This document shows positions 8,840 through 17,411 of a stretch of 64,000 bases of DNA, in pieces. Both the position numbers and the translations under genes were made by a program. This DNA comes from Spartinivicinus ruber. GTDB lineage: Bacteria; Pseudomonadota; Gammaproteobacteria; Pseudomonadales; Zooshikellaceae. A model generated the notes under the pieces. The model ran no database searches and was not told the DNA's origin. It saw nothing but the letters and a program-made list of their open reading frames with translations. The stretch is taken from positions 1,959,001-2,023,000 of the forward strand of contig NZ_CP048878.1 of NCBI RefSeq assembly GCF_011009015.1. The letters are read 5' to 3'. The stretch's first letter is position 1, and the number at the start of each line of letters is the position of its first letter.

Positions 8840-9050
8840 ATACAAAATACTCCTATAAAACTTTGTATCCAGTATAAGAGTATTATTTAATTGATCATTA
8901 GGTATTGATTAAAGTCAATTCGATTTTTTCTTTTTACTAAGTTTTGGTATCTCTTATTGGGGTTTAGCGCCCATTGTCTTGATTATGCAAAGCATATCTG
9001 ATGAAATGGTACGAAGCCACTGAAACACATCACATTGTTCTGGTCATCTT
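8840..9050. other. Upstream region of the toxin-like gene
   Basis: This 211-bp region holds the promoter and leader of the minus-strand toxin-like gene. It contains only the AGGAG ribosome site near 8850 and AT-rich sequence. No operator was recognised. Confidence 0.4.
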
Positions 9051-9525
9051 AAACTGGACACCGTTATTTGAGAGTTTTCAAAAGCAACATTAATGAAAAA
9101 GCTAAACTTAAGTGTTAAGCAACGAGTCGCTTATAAGATCACAACAATACGCAAGTATAGTGATACTGTGGTTGATAATAAATCAAAACTTTAATCCTAT
9201 GGGATCTAATGAAGAATGGGCAGGTGACATCAACTATATAAAAACAGCTAAAGGCTGGGTACATTTTTCTATCGTAAAGGATTTATTTTCCAGGCGAATT
9301 GTGAGATGGCATTGAAGTAACCGATTAGCGACAGATTAAGTGTATCATGCCATGAAAGGATCCATTCATCTAAAAGGTTGCCGAAACGAGCCTTTGTTTT
9401 TCACAGTGAAATATCAATATTTAAAGCAAGATGTCATTGCTTACATGAAGTATTACAATATTGAGCGACTGCAGACTGCCAAAGAAAATAGGTCACCAGT
9501 TGATTTTGAAAACGGTGTCCAGTTT
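9051..9525 (+). mobile_element. Internally deleted IS3-family element
   Basis: It is bounded by AAACTGGACACCGTT at 9051-9065 and its exact inverse at 9511-9525. The interior keeps shreds of orfB. GSNEEWAGDINYIKTAKGW, then IVKDLFSRRIVRWH, give the first catalytic Asp region (WAGDINYI) at 9206-9312. After a stop the frame resumes with YHAMKGSIHLKGC and MKYYNIERLQTAKENRSPVDF. The second Asp and the Glu region are damaged and stops interrupt the frame. At 475 bp it is about a third of a full element and cannot encode a transposase. Confidence 0.7.
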
Positions 9526-9865
9526 AGGTTGACTAGATCAGGGGGGTACCCAAGGCAGAAATTGCTTATCGTGAAGCATGCCGACATAGATTAAGAACCA
9601 CTAAAAGCTAAATGGACGCATCAAACTATACCCATAGCGTTACCTGGCCATGTACAACAACCATTGCTGAACGAAACAAGGTTTACCACGACCACCAGCA
9701 AAACAGTCAATTCAACAAGCAGACATAAGGCTATTTAAACAAGAGAAGAACATTATTTCGCTAGTCAGTCTAGGAGTACAGCAACGAAACAATGTGAATG
9801 GGGTCATTACATAATCATGAATAGATATACATCAATACTTTTACAATTTTATGTATAGGTAAAAA
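9526..9865. other. No gene recognised
   Basis: This 340-bp stretch between the IS3 remnant and a small ORF has stops in all frames. It shows no recognisable domain fragment. Confidence 0.4.
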
Positions 9866-10021
9866 ATGACTAATAAAGCCAAACAGCAGCGTCTTGAGAT
9901 TAGGAATAGCCAAATAAAAAAAGCACTGCTTCGTCAACGCTGGTTTAGGACTTGGGGGTGGTACAAAGAAGCAATGCTCACGGGGAGTAGCCGTGTAATT
10001 AATAAGACTACAGCCAATTAA
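9866..10021 (+). CDS. Small basic ORF, possibly phage-derived
   Basis: The frame has 51 codons, starts MTNKAKQQRLEIRNSQIKK and contains a tryptophan-rich stretch (RWFRTWGWYKEAM). It is strongly basic with no membrane segment. It lies just upstream of a Mor-like phage activator remnant and has the size of small early phage proteins. No family was recognised, and it may not be expressed. Confidence 0.3.
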   Translation: MTNKAKQQRLEIRNSQIKKALLRQRWFRTWGWYKEAMLTGSSRVINKTTAN

Positions 10022-10069
10022 AGAAGTTCACACCTAGTGCTTTATATCGATCTAGAGAGGATATACACC

Positions 10070-10376
10070 ATGTCAATCATAACCGAGCTAACCAGGACTA
10101 TTGGGGAATACTCAGCGATTAAGTTAGGTTAGTGCTTAGGGATGCTAGGTTGTTTATCCAGAAGGTTATAGACAATGACCATTAATCACCTTCGCTGTTG
10201 GTAAGGAAGTTGCTAAGAAGATTGCTCATCAGTTCAATGGCCAAACTATTGAGCTGCTAGTAAAAAAAGAACTTAAGGCTCTTAGAAATCAACTACTTAA
10301 GAAAGAGTGTTGCAGAATGAAGCTTAGCACTGGTGCATGCAGCTTGCAGGTATTTAATATCATAAAATGTAAATAA
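10070..10376 (+). pseudogene. Frameshifted Mor-family transcription activator (Mu-like phage)
   Basis: Pieces in successive frames add up to a Mor-type protein. MSIITELTRTIGEYSAIKLG (from 10070) ends in a stop. LVLRDARLFIQKVIDNDH lies in a second frame. FAVGKEVAKKIAHQFNGQ, then TIELLVKKELKALRNQLL, lies in a third. The IAHQFNGQTIEL...RN pattern matches the Mor/C activator family, which switches Mu-like phages from early to middle transcription. The C-terminal HTH is degraded. At least two frameshifts make it inactive. Confidence 0.5.
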
Positions 10377-10488
10377 ACAGTTAATGGCACGAGAGCTTTA
10401 GGATACTACTGCAATATCCAAAAACAGGACGAAGTGAACTAAACTTTCATATAAAGTTAAAAGTGATCTGTGATGAGGCGACTTTCCT

Positions 10489-11514
10489 ATGAGGAAATCA
10501 TGTGCTTTAGCATTAAGAGTTTTACAAATTTTCATAGTTTTAAGTCTTTATATGCCAGTTAGCTCAATAGCAGGTGTCAATGACTTATTGATTATTCATA
10601 GTTATGGGCGTCATGGTTCGTTTTCTTGGGTAGATGATCAAGCTAAAGGTATTAAGTCGGCATTTGGAAAAACTAATTATAAATTTCATGAGTTTGAGCT
10701 AAATACAAAGTCTATACCTGAAACTCAGTTCGGTGAAAAAGCAAAAGAAGCATATGAGGTGGTTAATCGACTTAACCCCAGGCTTGTTTTTTTAACTGAT
10801 GATAATGCATTAATGTTAATGGTTCCCCAAATAGGGAAAGAAATTCCAATTGTATTTATGGGGGTGAATGGAAACATCAGGTTTGATTATCCTTGGCTTT
10901 TGGAATACCCCAATGTTACTGGTATTTTGGAAAGGCCTTTAATTAAACGAACAATTTACCAAATGAAAGATGCTTTGAGCTTAGACTTAAAAAAAGTAAT
11001 GGTCATTATGGGAACAAGCCCTACAGGTGAAGCTTTTTTTAAAAATGATTTAAATGAACAAGAACACTTCAAGATAGTACGTATTAATGTGGATGTTCGA
11101 AGGTCAGACAATATTGATCGCTGGTATAGTTGGATAAAGACTAGCAAAAAAGAGGGTTACGATATATTAATAGCAACAAATTTTTATGCACTTGTTAGCT
11201 CAAAAGGTAACAAGATCAATGTTGATGAAGTATCAAGTTGGATTTCAAAAAATTCTCCTTTGCCGACCTTCAGTGTCCATACGGGTGTAGTAGGAAAAGA
11301 TAAGCTTGTTGGAGGAATGATTATTAGTGGTTTACATATGGGAGAAGCTGCTGGTCAGGTTGCGCTTGATATTTTAGAAAAAAGCATTAAAACCAATGCT
11401 ATACCATACAAAACTCTAGAAAGAGGGCAACTAATTTTTAGTAAACAGCAGCTTGCTAAGTGGAAACTATCTATTGGTAAAAAGTATTTGGGCAATGTTT
11501 CATTTGTTGAGTGA
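10489..11514 (+). CDS. Periplasmic ABC-type substrate-binding protein (PF04392/DUF534-like)
   Basis: The product has 341 residues with a signal peptide (about residues 1-29, ending SSIAG). The mature part is a two-lobed binding-protein fold. It starts with the strand LLIIHSYGRHGSFSWVDDQAKG, has NPRLVFLTDDNALMLMVPQI and IPIVFMGVNG in lobe 1, KVMVIMGTSPTGEAFF and YDILIATNFYALV in lobe 2, and GGMIISGLHMGEAAGQVALDIL before the C-terminus. This is the family used both with ABC importers and as sensor domains of histidine kinases and diguanylate cyclases. No permease, ATPase or kinase gene lies beside it, so it is an orphan. The ligand is unknown. Confidence 0.7.
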   Translation: MRKSCALALRVLQIFIVLSLYMPVSSIAGVNDLLIIHSYGRHGSFSWVDDQAKGIKSAFGKTNYKFHEFELNTKSIPETQFGEKAKEAYEVVNRLNPRLVFLTDDNALMLMVPQIGKEIPIVFMGVNGNIRFDYPWLLEYPNVTGILERPLIKRTIYQMKDALSLDLKKVMVIMGTSPTGEAFFKNDLNEQEHFKIVRINVDVRRSDNIDRWYSWIKTSKKEGYDILIATNFYALVSSKGNKINVDEVSSWISKNSPLPTFSVHTGVVGKDKLVGGMIISGLHMGEAAGQVALDILEKSIKTNAIPYKTLERGQLIFSKQQLAKWKLSIGKKYLGNVSFVE

Positions 11515-12175
11515 ATGCAAGAAAAATAAAATGATTAATAAATGAATTCTGTCTTTGTGCAGAGGCATAATATCAGCCGCTTAACACTCTAAGCTGATAA
11601 TGAGTTACAGCTAAATACCACTGTCCTTTACCAGAAGGACTTAAAACTTGGATTAGGGATAACCATTGATATAGCTAATCAAAAATGAATTGCCTAGCCC
11701 AATGTTCAAGCAGTTAGCCAAGCTTACAGTCAGTAAAACCGCAATAAATATAAAGCCTGAGTAGGTGGGGAAATGGAAGATATAACCGGGGATAAGGCTT
11801 TGCCAATGACATGGATAAATACCACGAAGCTCTGAATCTAGGCTAGAATTTATACAAAAGCTGTTGTCTGCTAGTCGCTAGTAGTTGTACTAGACAACCT
11901 AAGAGCTGATTAGGGGGTGAGACACACAAGCCTAAATCAGCTGCTATAACCAGATTAACAAGCACAAATCAAGAACATCAACAACAAGAATAAAGCCTCC
12001 AACTTGCCGTTACTTATCGTGCTAGAGAGGATAAGGTCATATTAGTAATAGCGAATAAATCTTTTGTGTCGTTTTATATCACCAAACGCGTGGGTAATAT
12101 GTTGTTGGATAGTAATGCAGTTAAGGTATTACAAGTCAAGGGGGGAGGAGTTAGAGGCGGGTTTTCCCGCCATTT
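11515..12175. other. 661-bp gene-free stretch, probably decayed coding DNA
   Basis: All frames are broken. A short open patch near 11600-11690 (ADNELQLNTTVLYQKDLK, then LGLGITIDIANQK) and another near 11774 (MEDITGDKALPMTWINTTKL) look protein-like but match no family that I recognise. The surroundings hold phage remnants, so this may be more prophage debris. Confidence 0.4.
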
Positions 12176-12580
12176 TTAACTATTATTTTCGCGTGAGCGT
12201 TTGGCTAACTGCCAGTGAATTAAGAAAATAATTATGCTAATCACAATCACGATAATTGATTGAATCATGCTTTGGAGGCCATCTCGTTGTTCCGCTTTAA
12301 GCTCGCGCTGATATGAGGTTGTCCTTTTTGCAGTCAACTTTGCGTCTGTTGGAAATACTTCTGGATTTTTTTCCCTAGTATATTCTGGTCGGTCAGAAAA
12401 ACAGTCTTTATAATCTTGATCTGAATGGTGGCATTTATATTGGTAGCTTGACATAGTAAGCTCAGGTTGCGAAATTTCTACTAAATCCCATATTAAAACA
12501 CTAGATGTAATTGCTAAGCAGGCTAAAGTGAAAAAGGAGACTGCTAGTGCATAAATTTCTAATATCGTTTTTTTCATCAT
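12176..12580 (-). CDS. Small membrane protein with two transmembrane helices
   Basis: The product has 134 residues. One helix spans about residues 8-32 (LAVSFFTLACLAITSSVLIW) and one about residues 106-126 (IIVIVISIIIFLIHWQ). Between them is a charged loop of about 70 residues with two cysteines (YKCHHSDQDYKDCF), probably periplasmic. The C-terminus is basic. An AGGAA site precedes tandem ATG codons. It could belong to a phage lysis or exclusion module given its neighbours, but no family was recognised. Confidence 0.6.
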   Translation of the reverse strand: MMKKTILEIYALAVSFFTLACLAITSSVLIWDLVEISQPELTMSSYQYKCHHSDQDYKDCFSDRPEYTREKNPEVFPTDAKLTAKRTTSYQRELKAEQRDGLQSMIQSIIVIVISIIIFLIHWQLAKRSRENNS

Positions 12581-12721
12581 TTATATTTCCTGTTACGGCA
12601 ATTGCCCGAACTAACTTATAGTTTACTTCTCAAAAATGCAAATTAGATGGTCAAAAATTGCAAATTATGTGCAGAAAGATTTTTTGTTTATTGTTGCGCG
12701 GTTATTTATTGGGAGATCGCT

Positions 12722-12810
12722 ATGCTTGAACTCAGTCTTGTTAAAAAGTATTTTAAAATTGATGAATAAATAACCGAAGATGACGTCTATTTAAAGATAT
12801 TAATAGAGTG
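12722..12810 (+). pseudogene. Fragment of a phage gp6-like head-tail connector gene
   Basis: The frame reads MLELSLVKKYFKIDE, a stop, then ITEDDVYLKILIEW. This is the opening of the gp6-like head-tail connector/DNA-packaging protein family of HK97-type phages, normally ending its first helix with EDD...LLLLIEAA. The rest is missing. A GGGAGA site lies just upstream. Confidence 0.4.
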
Positions 12811-12817
12811 GCTGTCG

Positions 12818-12961
12818 CTAAATGGGGGGAATATCATTACCTTGCTGAATTTCATCTATTTGCTTTTGGTGTATAGCCTGTTTTAGTTGGGCTTTGTTTT
12901 GTTTGCTGGTTAGATAGGCTTGGAAAAGGCTAGTGATTGCATTAATGACAGTTGAATACAT
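12818..12961 (-). CDS. Small phage-like ORF, 47 residues
   Basis: The frame reads MYSTVINAITSLFQAYLTSK, then QNKAQLKQAIHQKQIDEIQ and GNDIPPI before the stop. An amphipathic start followed by a charged helix is typical of small proteins that precede holin or Rz-type genes in lysis cassettes. Its neighbours (amidase remnant, membrane ORF) fit that. Function is inferred only from position. Confidence 0.4.
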   Translation of the reverse strand: MYSTVINAITSLFQAYLTSKQNKAQLKQAIHQKQIDEIQQGNDIPPI

Positions 12962-13007
12962 AGTTCAATGCTATGATTAAAAAGATTAAAGTATCAAAAG
13001 AATTACT

Positions 13008-13289
13008 ATGGTTTTTCTTTCGAAAATCATTGTTGTAGCAGTGTTAATAGGAATAGCAAATAAAACCGAACTATATTGCTTGTTATATTTGTTTATACCT
13101 ATAGCTTTATTTCCACATACCCCATATAACCTCACCAAAGGAAGGTTTATCTGTGGCTGGGGAATCATATTTATTACTATCCTTATAGTAATATTATTCC
13201 CAATACCTGAAATACAGATATTTGCTATGTTTCCAGTATATATTGGCTGTGTGGTTGCTGATCTTAAGTGGGAAGGCTGGAGTGCTTAG
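13008..13289 (+). CDS. Small hydrophobic protein, about three membrane helices
   Basis: The product has 93 residues with hydrophobic runs at about 3-17, 22-40 and 50-85, linked by short loops (NLTKGRFICGW). It ends ADLKWEGWSA. Size and topology resemble a holin-like or small phage membrane protein, but it lies on the strand opposite to the adjacent amidase remnant and matches no named family. Expression is uncertain. Confidence 0.4.
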   Translation: MVFLSKIIVVAVLIGIANKTELYCLLYLFIPIALFPHTPYNLTKGRFICGWGIIFITILIVILFPIPEIQIFAMFPVYIGCVVADLKWEGWSA

Positions 13290-13671
13290 TTAGTTTTCTC
13301 GCCACTCTTCTCTTACATCAAAGCTAGGACAGCTCTTACCTGAATCTAAATCACAATGCCCAACTACCTCAGCATTAGGATTTAATGTACCAGTCGATAA
13401 TCACTTTCTCTAAGCTATCAAACTGAGCATCAGTAAACTGATCTCGATCTACTAAACAAACACCTAGGCTATTGCTATTGTGACCTTTAACATGTGCACT
13501 GACCCAATATTCAGGTTGACCATTTTCGATAGTGCCATCACGTTTAATTACTTTATGGTAACTAATATCTGACCAGCCTTGTTCAATGTGCTAGCGATGA
13601 ATATCTTCGGCTGAAATGTCTTTGTTGTTGGGAGAGTCTGAGCAATGTATAACGAGTTTGGTTATTTTCAT
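13290..13671 (-). pseudogene. Broken N-acetylmuramoyl-L-alanine amidase (phage endolysin, Amidase_2)
   Basis: The frame from 13671 reads MKITKLVIHCSDSPNNKD, then ISAEDIHR, a TAG, then HIEQGWSDISYHKVIKRDGT. The family has a Trp-containing HRWH at that point, so TGG probably became TAG. It continues with AHVKGHNSNSLGVCLVDRDQ and QFDSLEKVIIDW, then shifts frame to finish as NAEVVGHCDLDSGKSCPSF. Zinc ligands of T7-lysozyme-type amidases are visible (IHCS, AHVKGHN, VGHCD...KSCPSF). One nonsense and one frameshift mutation disable this peptidoglycan-cleaving endolysin. Confidence 0.75.
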
Positions 13672-13759
13672 TTCGTGGTAAATACTTTACAAGTAACAGT
13701 GACTTTTAAAACCCAAGCTCATGCCTAATTGAGCTTACTATTATAAAGTAGAGTGCTGT

Positions 13760-14263
13760 ATGAAGAGCGGTATATACTCTTTGATTTTAATCATGCTTTT
13801 GGGACATTGCTCAAATCCTAGTGCTAGCCTGGATATGTTCATAAATAATTTTTATGAATCCAACTTACCTAATAGCTTAGGCATACAATCTGAAGATGAA
13901 ATTAAGCCTTACCTTAGTAAAAGCCTAAGAGTTCTTTTTGCTCAAGCTAGAAAGCAACAAGAAAACTTTACTCAACAGTATCCAGATTTAAAACCTGCTT
14001 TAGTTGGCACACTCTTATTCAGGAGTATGCCATTCAGTGAAACCTCTAAGGTAATCATTGAAGAGATAAAAAAGATAGATAGCATCATGTATAGAGTGAC
14101 AGTTAGCTTTGACTCAATACTAAGCAGTAAAAGATGCATCGATAAGCTTTTTATCCAAAGAAATGACACATCTTATGAAATTATGGATATTGAACTTGGA
14201 TGTTATAAATCCGAGAAGTTATCAACACTTCTTTCTAAGTCTATTAAAGATAATCAGAAGTAA
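13760..14263 (+). CDS. Lipoprotein, possibly DUF3828-like
   Basis: The product has 167 residues. A short basic start, a hydrophobic core and a lipobox (LLGHC, Cys17) indicate a lipoprotein of about 150 mature residues. The pattern FINNFYESN, SEDEIKPYLSKSLRVLFAQA and IDSIMYRVTVSFDS resembles DUF3828-type or cystatin-like periplasmic proteins, with two further cysteines in the C-terminal half (RCIDKLF, ELGCYKSE). The substrate or role is unknown. A weak terminator follows. Confidence 0.6.
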   Translation: MKSGIYSLILIMLLGHCSNPSASLDMFINNFYESNLPNSLGIQSEDEIKPYLSKSLRVLFAQARKQQENFTQQYPDLKPALVGTLLFRSMPFSETSKVIIEEIKKIDSIMYRVTVSFDSILSSKRCIDKLFIQRNDTSYEIMDIELGCYKSEKLSTLLSKSIKDNQK

Positions 14264-14275
14264 AGTCATAAACGA

Positions 14276-14306
14276 AAAAAGCCTCATTATTTGACAGGGC
14301 TTTCTT
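14276..14306 (+). terminator. Weak hairpin terminator
   Basis: AAAGCC pairs with GGCTTT across a loop of about 14 nt and is followed by CTT. It lies 13 bp after the lipoprotein stop. Confidence 0.4.
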
Positions 14307-14394
14307 AACTGAGCATTTTTATTAGTGTTGTAGACATAATTCTTACTATGGTATGCCATCGATGCAGACATCTGGTGATGTACTAGCGTAATTA

Positions 14395-14450
14395 TACCAA
14401 TCATGGTAGATAACCTGTAAAATACCTTGCCATCATTAAATACTTAATCG
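14395..14450. repeat. Solitary end of an IS630-type element
   Basis: The sequence starting TACCAATCATGGTAGATAAC and continuing to CTGTAAAATACC matches, with few changes, the left terminus of the intact IS630 copy at 46494. No second end or transposase lies nearby, so this is a leftover from a deletion or the edge of a MITE. Confidence 0.55.
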
Positions 14451-14574
14451 AGAGAGCTTTTGTTGTCAACACGGTGGCAGTGTTGACAACAATCTAGACC
14501 TTAATGGCAATTAGTAGTTTACATATTGTGCAAATGAAAAAATAATAGTTAAAAAAACGGTTGAAGGTTCTGCA

Positions 14575-15777
14575 ATGAAAAGCACAATCAAGTCTATTAA
14601 GGATAAACGGCTGCGTCACCAAGAGCGATATACATCACTCGGTTACCAGTATGTTATTGCTGATTGCATTGATTTTATTAATGTCATTCATTGGGATCAG
14701 GTAGTTGGTCATGCTTCGGTATTTATGAGTCGAGAATACCTGCAAGTACTGGATGCAAATAGCCCAACGAATACTGAACAACGCTATGCGTTAGCCTATC
14801 AGGATGGTAAACCTGTTGCTGCAATAGTATGTCAGTTGGCCACTATTACTGGTAAACAACTGATGTTGCCTGATAAAAAATTGAAGGAAAAAGTAGTTAA
14901 AAAATACCGAGAAAGGGTGTTGGTTTGTGGTAATTTGGTTTCAAATGGTTTGCATGGGGTCGCTTTTGCTAATGAGTTAGACCCTGAACAAGGATGGCGT
15001 ATTATTGCAGAGTTAATTTACCGTATTCGTCGTGGAGAAAAGCTGAATGGCTCGGTTAATTTTGCATTAGTGAAGGATCTTGGTATTGCTCAGCTTGAGG
15101 AGTCTGTAGTAATGGAACGCTACAGTTACCGCAAAATTCAAACAGACCCTGATATGGTGTTGGAGTTACCTGATACTTGTCGCTCGTTTGATGATTACTT
15201 ACAGCTATTGACGTCTAAATACCGTAATCGAGTAAAAAAAACGCAAAAACAACTTCGCCAAGCTAATATTACCGATTTGCGAGTCACTGATCTTGAGCCT
15301 TATGAGCAGGTTATTCATAACCTATATTTGCAGGTTGAGCAGAAAGCTGAGGTTAGACCTGCTACCTTGCCTAGGGGGTATTTTTCAGCCTTAGCTAGCG
15401 CATTAGGGGAGAACCTTTCTTGTTCGGTAATTAAACATCAAGATAAGGTTGTGGGTTTTGTCACCACCATTAAGGATGGCGATGTTGCTAAAGGCTATTA
15501 TGTAGGGATTGATTACCAGACGAATGCAGAATACCCCATCTATTTTCGCTTGCTTCAATTAATTATTGAGCATGGTATAAGCATGGGGTGTCATACAATT
15601 TCTTTTGGTAGAACGGCTTTAGAGCCTAAAACCAGCTTAGGTGCTAAGCCAGAGGCTACTTTTGTTTGGGCTAGGCACCGATTGCCTGCAGTAAACTACT
15701 TGGTAAGAAAACTCTTTAAAGCTATTCCTGTTGAAGAAGCGCCAGAACGAAAGGCGCTTAAACAGGTTAATGGCTAA
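14575..15777 (+). CDS. BioF2-like/FemAB-type acetyltransferase superfamily protein
   Basis: The product has 400 residues with two GNAT-like halves. The C-terminal half has the PF13480 pattern: a basic LLTSKYRNRVKKTQKQL helix near residue 215, a VVGFVTTIKDGDVAKGYYVG strand-turn near 305, and MGCHTISFGRTALEPKTSLG near 345. The N-terminal half shows the companion fold (MSREYLQVLDAN, YALAYQDGKPVAAIVCQL). Members transfer acyl or aminoacyl groups, often in envelope or exopolysaccharide synthesis. The substrate here is unknown. It is monocistronic, and a hairpin cluster lies 230 bp downstream. Confidence 0.7.
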   Translation: MKSTIKSIKDKRLRHQERYTSLGYQYVIADCIDFINVIHWDQVVGHASVFMSREYLQVLDANSPTNTEQRYALAYQDGKPVAAIVCQLATITGKQLMLPDKKLKEKVVKKYRERVLVCGNLVSNGLHGVAFANELDPEQGWRIIAELIYRIRRGEKLNGSVNFALVKDLGIAQLEESVVMERYSYRKIQTDPDMVLELPDTCRSFDDYLQLLTSKYRNRVKKTQKQLRQANITDLRVTDLEPYEQVIHNLYLQVEQKAEVRPATLPRGYFSALASALGENLSCSVIKHQDKVVGFVTTIKDGDVAKGYYVGIDYQTNAEYPIYFRLLQLIIEHGISMGCHTISFGRTALEPKTSLGAKPEATFVWARHRLPAVNYLVRKLFKAIPVEEAPERKALKQVNG

Positions 15778-16008
15778 TTAACCTGTGTGTCTAAATTTGT
15801 GCATCAAATCCATATTTGGTGCACATTATTGTTGTATTGCCTCAACTTAATTACTCAGAAATGCTATTCGTTGTGATATAACATGCAGCAAATGTAGCCT
15901 ATAACCAAGCTGTAATTACCTAAGATAAGTTGGCATGTAACTTGTTTAATGAATAACGTGACATGTACAGCAGTTAGAGTCTTTGAATAGTTCTCCTTGA
16001 GTTTTAGT

Positions 16009-16107
16009 CGGTTTGTATAAACCGCTGGTTTTAGGACTACACCTGAACTTTTCAGGTATTGCCAATAGCAGGTGGGTATAGGCAGCTATCCTCCTGCTAT
16101 TTTTTTA
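16009..16107 (+). ncRNA. Candidate small RNA: three consecutive hairpins with terminal T-run
   Basis: Three perfect stems follow one another: CGGTTT-GTAT-AAACCG (16009-16024), ACCTGAA-CTT-TTCAGGT (16041-16057) and AATAGCAGG...CCTGCTATT (16064-16101), the last running into seven T. The third is a strong Rho-independent terminator. It could serve the acetyltransferase gene ending at 15777, but the 230-bp gap and the two extra hairpins suggest a separate short transcript. No known sRNA family was recognised. Confidence 0.45.
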
Positions 16108-16108
16108 T

Positions 16109-16936
16109 TTATGCGGATACTTCCATTTTGGCACCACAGTATTTGCAGTGAACGGCATCGCTATCATGCCCAGTTTTTTGGCAATTGCGGCAGGCGTGCT
16201 CACCTTTGTCTCGACCAATTTCTACAGCAAGCTCTGCGGTAATAATACCCGTTGGTACGGCGATAATTGCATAGCCCGTCACCATAATAATGGATGCTAG
16301 GCTTTGGCCTAATACTGTTTGGGGGGTGATATCGCCATACCCAACGGTGGTGATAGTGACAATAGCCCAATAAATACTGGTGGGAATGCTGGTAAAGCCG
16401 TGTTCAGGTCCTTCTATGACATACATAAGTGAGCCAAAGATACTGACTAATACAACAACTGACATCAAAAATACAAATATTTTTCGGCGGGCTAACAAAA
16501 TGGAACGCATTAACATGTTAGCTTCGCCAAGATAGCGAAATAACTTTAATACCCTGAAAATGCGCAGTACCCGGAATAGCCTGATGATAATGAAAAACTG
16601 GGCCTGTGGAATGAAGAAAGCAATATAAGAAGGGAGTATTGACAGCAAATCGACAATACCATAAAAACTGCGGGCATAACGCAACGGGTGTTGTGCACAA
16701 TATAGTCGGGCAATATACTCAATTGAAAACATGATAGTAAACAGCCACTCGCAAAAAAGTAAAAAACTCTTATATTCGTTGGATATGTGCTCTACAGAGT
16801 CGATGATGACGATGAATACACTAATTAAAATGGTATAGATTAGTGCAATATCAAACCCTCTACCTGCAGGGGTTTCGGTGCCAAAAATAGTTTCATTTAG
16901 TTGCTGCCTTAACCGCTGTTGAGACAATTTTTTCAT
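16109..16936 (-). CDS. Voltage-gated potassium channel with C-terminal zinc ribbon
   Basis: The product has 275 residues in a six-helix layout (S1-S6). S4 carries regularly spaced arginines (IIRLFRVLRIFRVLKLFRYL, about residues 118-137), the voltage-sensor pattern. The pore loop has the potassium filter TTVGYGD (about 198-204). After S6 a short cytoplasmic tail holds CxxC-x12-CxxC (CRNCQ...CKYCGAK), a zinc ribbon uncommon in classic KvAP-type channels and perhaps a gating or assembly module. It probably forms a tetramer in the inner membrane. Confidence 0.85.
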   Translation of the reverse strand: MKKLSQQRLRQQLNETIFGTETPAGRGFDIALIYTILISVFIVIIDSVEHISNEYKSFLLFCEWLFTIMFSIEYIARLYCAQHPLRYARSFYGIVDLLSILPSYIAFFIPQAQFFIIIRLFRVLRIFRVLKLFRYLGEANMLMRSILLARRKIFVFLMSVVVLVSIFGSLMYVIEGPEHGFTSIPTSIYWAIVTITTVGYGDITPQTVLGQSLASIIMVTGYAIIAVPTGIITAELAVEIGRDKGEHACRNCQKTGHDSDAVHCKYCGAKMEVSA

Positions 16937-17027
16937 AGGTGATTAACTAATAATCTATGTACACAGGTTGATGGGATAGATTATACCTATTCTATGCTAC
17001 TGGTATGAGTTCAGGGTAATATTATGA

Positions 17028-17411
17028 TCAGTGTAAGCTGCTAAGAATGCTATCAATATGTTGCTGTAAAGGTAGGCGGATGGCGGGCTTTTCAATAAAA
17101 TCGAGGGCTCCAGCTTTAATCGCTGTAACGGCTACTGAGAGCTCAACTTGTTGTTCTCCCAGCATGATAATAGGAATATGACTATTAATCGTGTGGATTT
17201 GATCTAACTGACTCGGCACATCCAAGCCCATTGCAGTATCACTGCAAATAATACATAAAGGCTGATTACAGGAAAGGCACTGTAGTAGTTGCTCAAATTG
17301 AGTCATTACTGCACAGGGAATATTATGCTGCTGACAAACTTCCTGGACTGTTTGCTGGGTACGCTGGTCCTGATCAAATAATAAAACTGTCGGCGTATGT
17401 AGTTGTGTCAT
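17028..17411 (-). CDS. Stand-alone degenerate receiver-domain protein
   Basis: The ATG at 17411 gives a 127-residue single receiver domain; an upstream TTG at 17510 would add a 33-residue tail. It has the beta1 acidic residues (LLFDQDQRT), an Asp at the usual phosphorylation position (CIICSDTAMG) and the conserved Lys in LDFIEKPA. The region that should carry the Thr/Ser after PII reads MLGEQQ, one residue short, so the switch residue is missing. Signalling may be altered or phosphorylation-independent. The FixJ-type regulator encoded upstream on the same strand has a closely similar IKxGAxxFIxKP segment. Confidence 0.6.
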   Translation of the reverse strand: MTQLHTPTVLLFDQDQRTQQTVQEVCQQHNIPCAVMTQFEQLLQCLSCNQPLCIICSDTAMGLDVPSQLDQIHTINSHIPIIMLGEQQVELSVAVTAIKAGALDFIEKPAIRLPLQQHIDSILSSLH

